From Sambucus nigra (taxonomy: Eukaryota; Streptophyta; Magnoliopsida; Dipsacales; Adoxaceae), in NCBI GenBank assembly GCA_949130495.1, contig OX422218.1, positions 46,400,823-46,464,822 of the forward strand: a stretch of 64,000 bases of DNA, written 5' to 3'. The stretch's first letter is position 1. The number at the start of each line of letters is the position of its first letter. The notes beneath the pieces are model-generated. The model saw only the letters and a program-made list of their open reading frames with translations, ran no database searches and was not told the DNA's origin. A program made the position numbers and the translations under genes. Shown piece after piece: positions 59,194 through 64,000 of this stretch.

Positions 59194-62100
59194 TGTATGA
59201 TCCTCGTAAAGAAGACTATGTGCGTGGGAACTCTTGGAGAAAAATACCATGTGTTTTGAGTGAGATGTGACTTTCCCTCCCTATTTACCCCTTAATAATG
59301 AATTTGTAGCTTAAAAATCTAGCTTACACCAATATATACATACATACATATATATATATATATATTCGTCTCCCCCAACTAATGGTTGAGATTAAATTTG
59401 GTGAGTTTAGTCCTAACCAACTAGCGGCTCAGATTACATCTCACGTTGGTCTCCACTGAGCAACTGCCTTAGAAATCGTTTGTCCATAACTTGATTCCAG
59501 GGTCACTCATTTCCATTAATGCTACAGTTGGTACATTAAATGCGTCGTGATTGAAAATTGAGAAATTACATCTCACGGCTAATATCTTCACTTCCCAATA
59601 AAATAATCTGAGTCGAACATATCGGGAGAACCAATTCTCTAATCATTTCAGGATTTAGAAAATCTTATAGTTTTAAAGGGGGGTGTAAATATCTATCTTC
59701 CCCTTTCCCTATCATAGACCAGGGTTCATCTAAAAGAAATAGTTATACTACTTCGATTTTTGACGTATTTTCTTGAGATCAGGGGTCATTTATATGTTTT
59801 TTTTTACTATAATTGACATTTTTTGTCTCTTCATATATGTTTTCCATATAAGAACATAACCTATATATCTCCATAGATGTTTGTCTTTCTGATTTCTGAT
59901 TTCTGATTTGTTGTGAATGTATTTTGGTACAAACTTGGTTTTTTTTCCAGATCTCCAGTGATGAGTTAGAAACCCATTTTGACTGGTTTGTTTATGTCGA
60001 TGACACTTTTACTGATCCTCTGTTTTTATAACTAGGTTTTGGGAGTTCTATTTTTCTCCTTGGTGATTTTGACGTATAAGAATATGACCCCCGTAAATGG
60101 GGCAAACTAAATGGTGCGGGTCGGCCAGAGCCTCAGTTGAATCTCAGAGTGACGAATGTAAAAAAAAATACATTTTTTTATAATTTATTTTCAGGATACA
60201 TGTGCGAAAAGTCATATAATCTTCATTTATATATATTGGAAGAAATCTATTGAGAATAATAACACTTCATTTTTCCAGCATAATCGCTCCTTCATCCTTT
60301 TATGTCGAACCCATTTATATAACACCTATGTGCTTTTCATTTCATTAATTTTCTGGCTACAAATAATCATTTTCATTATGTAGTCTTAATTGTTGATGAA
60401 GGAATATGCGACTGTTGGTAAAGATAAATAACTTTTTAATTCATTCATACAATCCCATCATTCATTGAGTTTCTTGGATTTTTTAATACCGTAAGAAATG
60501 TTAACTTTTTTATTTTTTATTTAGATATTTTTTTATTCAATACGAATAGCATTGTTTTATTATTCATGCTAATTATAATGTATCTGAAATCCAGATACAT
60601 ATCTATCTTTTTTTCTAGTAGGGTCACTTTAATTAGTTGTATTTAACAAGCATTGACACAAGATCATTATTTATACTTACTATAAGAAAAAAGGGATAAT
60701 GGAAGAGGCCTATAGGGATGTAAAATTGATGGGTCACCAACCCTTAAAAATTTCGCATTGTGTTAAACAATGAGTTATGAAGATGTTTTTTTTCCAGTTT
60801 ATTTTCTATAATAATGCATGTTTGTGTAATTTGCAAAGTTTTTGTAAAGATTATCCTATCTTGACTCAAGATTTTTAAATTTACGCTTGGCGATTCTTTT
60901 TATGTTTTTTCCTATTTGGTTTTTTTTTTTTATCAATTACTACTTTTAAAAATAAGTGACTCTTAAATTAGAGTGAAATATACATGGTTCAAATCAAGTA
61001 ATTTTTAGGTTCCTGATATTATGTTGCTTTTATTTTTTAATTAAGTTTTTCTTAAATGGAAGCAAGTGTCATTTAGTTTCAAAGTTTTTTAATGGTATTG
61101 AGCCTCATAAAGCATTTTTGGTGTCATCTCTCTTTATAAAAGCTTACTAGAAAATGTTAGCACGTGGCTTGAGGCAAGTAGAAACAAGTTAATCATTGGG
61201 CACATCGAGGCACACGGCCTAATGTCAAACTCTATATCCCCCAAAGTACTCGGAAGATGTGATAAAATAGTGAGTATTATCACTTTACAAATTTGATAAA
61301 AGACGACAATTTCAGCACGTGGCTCGAGTTAATAAAGAAAGAAGCAAAATTAGAAAATCATGTTCTCATCATCTTTTTTTAAAAAAACAATTTTTTTTTT
61401 AAAATTTCACATTAAAAAGTAACAGGCCAAGATGCTAGTGATGATAATTTCTTAATTCAAGCTCTTTCTTTAACACATTTGTTCTATTCTTTTGTATAAA
61501 CAAAAATTGCCTTATTAAATTTTTGTACAACTATAGTAAATGTAACAAAAGTCTTCTTGCTTTACGGTTCTCCGCTAAGAATCACTTAATAATAAAACCT
61601 TAGTTAGCTCCTAGTTTTTTTTTCTGAATAAAAAAATATATTTTATGTATTTTCAAATCATAAATGAATAGTACCACCTACCATATATATTATAACTCTT
61701 GAACTTAATTAATAATATAAAAAAAATATAATCTAAATAAACATCAAGATGAAAATTGTAATTTTTTTAGATTGGTTTTTCCCACGTGCCTATTAACATC
61801 ATGAAACTTATGATATAAATGATTGGGAAATGAATATATGGGAATGGTGTCTACAGTTAAGTAGTCATGTAAGATGATACATAAGTATGGTGTATAGTGT
61901 GTCACGTAAAATACATATCAATTCAAAATATCATCTATATTAAAAAATTAACCGATTGTGCCATCGACATGGGTTTGTCTAAAAGTACCCTAAATTTTTG
62001 TTGCATAATCCTACTCAATTATTGCATTACAATGGTCAACTATTTTTTTTTTAATAAAAAACTTATGTATAAAAAAATCAGTTTAAAAAGAAAATGTTTT

Positions 62101-62578
62101 AAAAAAATTCAATATTTATAGCTATGAAAAAAAGGCAATATGTATAAAAATGTTATATAATAACTTTTTTCTAATACTTTATTTATTACAAGACCACAAC
62201 TTAAAAAAATATATAATTTTTTTTATTAAAAATAGTTGTACAAAAATTGTATTTAGACTCAACTATATTGTCTATAAAGTTGCAAGGGCAATTCAAATAG
62301 TGCATGAAAGAAACTAACATGTTTGTAACGTTGTTGGCATTTTCGGCACTGAATAATTAAGCGACAAAAGTGAGGTCAAGTTTTTAAAAGAGCCACCATA
62401 AAAACAATTAGGAACATGATCTATTAAATCTTAAAAAAAGCCCAGAAATCTACTATTTACTCAAATATATAAATAAAAATAAATTAAATAAAACTTATGT
62501 GTGCCGGTAAAGATTGGTTGCTAACAAAAATGCACCGGGATAAATTATGAGCGTGCCATCGGCGCGGGCACACCTTAG
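59194..62578. other. A/T-rich sequence with small coding-like pieces
   Basis: Directly outside CACTA-2 the plus strand reads YDPRKEDYVRGNSWRKIP (59197-59250), somewhat like an F-box-associated domain. A second piece at 60083-60155 reads YDPRKWGKLNGAGRPEP. Neither can be assigned. The remainder to 62578 is very A/T-rich with no gene seen on either strand. Confidence 0.3.

Positions 62579-62638
<60 letters not shown>
62579..62638. repeat. Compound microsatellite (TG)n(AT)n
   Basis: About 16 TG units (one GC interruption) are followed by 14 AT units. Confidence 0.95.
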
Positions 62639-63672
62639 GGGCTTAGGCTAAATTAGGTTTCCAAAGAGTCTAGACCTGCTACTTGTAAATCGATTATACT
62701 AGGTACTCAAGACTAAATAATCAAATTGGCTTCCATATAAATACAAGGAAATCCTAAATTACATTCCGGTAATTTACTTATTTTCTCTATATAGTTGTAG
62801 TTAATTCCACTAAATAATTATAATTTCATTCGAATTAATTATTTGAAAATCACTTAGAATAATGAGGTCTTGTGTGCAAAGTTACTATGATATGATTCCC
62901 CACAGTAAGCATTCAATATCTACTTGGTCAAATAAATTCACCACTAGTTAAGCTTCTTATTTATATCATGATTCTCATAATAAACTTATTTGATACTCTA
63001 CCAGATTATAAAATAATCCACAAATCAAGTTTACTGGTAGAATAAAAACTTATAAGCATTTCGAGGAAAATACCACAATCCTAGATATTTCTTGGACTCA
63101 AATTCCTCTAAATTATGATCTCAAACCTACTTACACACACTTTTGCCAACTTGTGGGGATACAGATCCAATAATATTGAATCACAGCCATAGCAATAAAA
63201 TAAAATGTTATGAAAGTATTTCAATCCGCATAACCTTATGGTTTAAGATCCTATACATTGTTTACAAACCTATGAGATTGTGCAAGTCTAATATAGTTAG
63301 GGTCTAGACTTATATCGCATACATGAAACTGTTCAATACATTTGTGAATGTACCGGTAATAACTATCTTTCAACTATCAATTTTTTTTAAACCATCACAT
63401 ACGTTCTTTTATTTTGAGGTAAACTACTAAGATTTAACTCAAAATTTATTGATAGGATGTCAACTCCCTATCTAGATTGTGAATTGTTAAGTTGTACTAG
63501 AAGAATTCCAATCTCTTATCATCAATTTTGAACCAAATGTTAAATTGGCATAATTGAAAAAATTTGGGCTCAACTATTAAATTTTACATAGAAGCCCTTA
63601 AGTGGGAACGTTAATCCCATAATTGCTTTATGTCTTTTGGTGAGTTCAGTTTAAACAAAACAGTTTTTATGA
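62639..63672. other. A/T-rich non-coding sequence
   Basis: No recognisable gene, repeat family or terminus. Confidence 0.45.
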
Positions 63673-64000
63673 TTCCATAAGAAATCATTATGAAGGGGAT
63701 GGTTTTTAATGCTCCTGGCCTTCTTGTTAACATGAAAATCAAAGGGTATCTAGTCCCATCTCAGAATCATTTATCCTCAGCATGGGATGATCTGTACCCT
63801 TAATATCTTGAAGTCCTTAAATGTATAGAATTTTTAAGAAACAATAGGATAGATACCATATAGTGGAATGACATCACTTACCACTAAGATGAATCAGATG
63901 GGGAATATGGCAATGAAGTTCCTGACACTTCCTACCTCTTTTATAGGATGATTTCTTTTAATGAACTTTTGTTTGAGATCAATGAGGTTTCCAGTTCCCT
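63673..64000 (+). pseudogene. Unrecognised coding remnant running off the window
   Basis: From about ATG 63691 one plus-strand frame reads for some 103 codons with three stops (TAA, TAG, TAA) and no frameshift: MVFNAPGLLVNMKIKGYLVP, then EFLRNNRID, DESDGEYGNEVPD and MISFNELLFEINEV. Codon texture is clearly protein-like, unlike the sequence before it. I do not recognise the family; a transposable-element structural protein is possible. Confidence 0.4.

Noticed and set aside
61897..62121. A/T-rich frame of 74 codons
   Set aside because: Composition is Lys, Ile, Asn and Phe as expected for random A/T-rich DNA, and no domain is visible.

Overview
The window is repeat-dominated nuclear DNA of a flowering plant. 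The signs are Ty3/gypsy elements of plant-only lineages (Tat type with a second RNase H, and relatives primed by initiator-tRNA-Met), CACTA (En/Spm) transposons with TNP2-type transposase genes, AT-rich filler, microsatellites, and fragments of typical plant genes (RPN10, RPN3, FAR1-related, F-box/PP2-A, RING-H2). I see no intact host gene. The species cannot be named from sequence alone.

Layout. 1-5775: decayed minus-strand Tat-type element A (pol remnant, minisatellites, primer-binding site, 5' LTR). 5776-7285: plus-strand LTR end and gag of element B. 7303-49654: large non-coding LTR element (LARD type), minus-oriented, with LTRs at 7303-10420 (truncated) and 45876-49654. Its internal region is split by plus-strand Tat-type element C (11530-44127; TSD CTAGG on both sides). 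Element C's RT region is split by CACTA-1 (24486-36678). The TNP2 gene of CACTA-1 was itself hit by a minus-oriented mini LTR element, now a tandem array of seven LTRs and six 244-bp internal pieces (13309-24485). A deletion at 13308/13309 removed one LTR end, the 5' part of CACTA-1, and C's gag C-terminus, protease and most of RT. 49656-59193: DUF4283 remnant, then minus-oriented CACTA-2 with an internally deleted TNP2 and a gypsy RT fragment inside it. 59194-64000: AT-rich sequence with small coding-like remnants.

Two observations stand out. First, the 1.67-kb tandem array has the structure LTR-(PBS+PPT only)-LTR repeated head to tail, a retrotransposon turned into a satellite-like array. 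Second, CACTA-1 carries exon-plus-intron fragments of at least five host genes, four of which (RPN10, RPN3, an F-box protein, a RING-H2 ligase) belong to the ubiquitin-proteasome pathway. Element C also carries an antisense, apparently intron-containing gene of the Transposase_28 family with its own TATA-like box.

Most retroelement reading frames are broken mainly by TAG, TAA and TGA at places where Gln or Arg is expected, as methylation-driven C-to-T decay would produce. No protein-coding gene in the window looks functional; the antisense gene is the nearest to intact.
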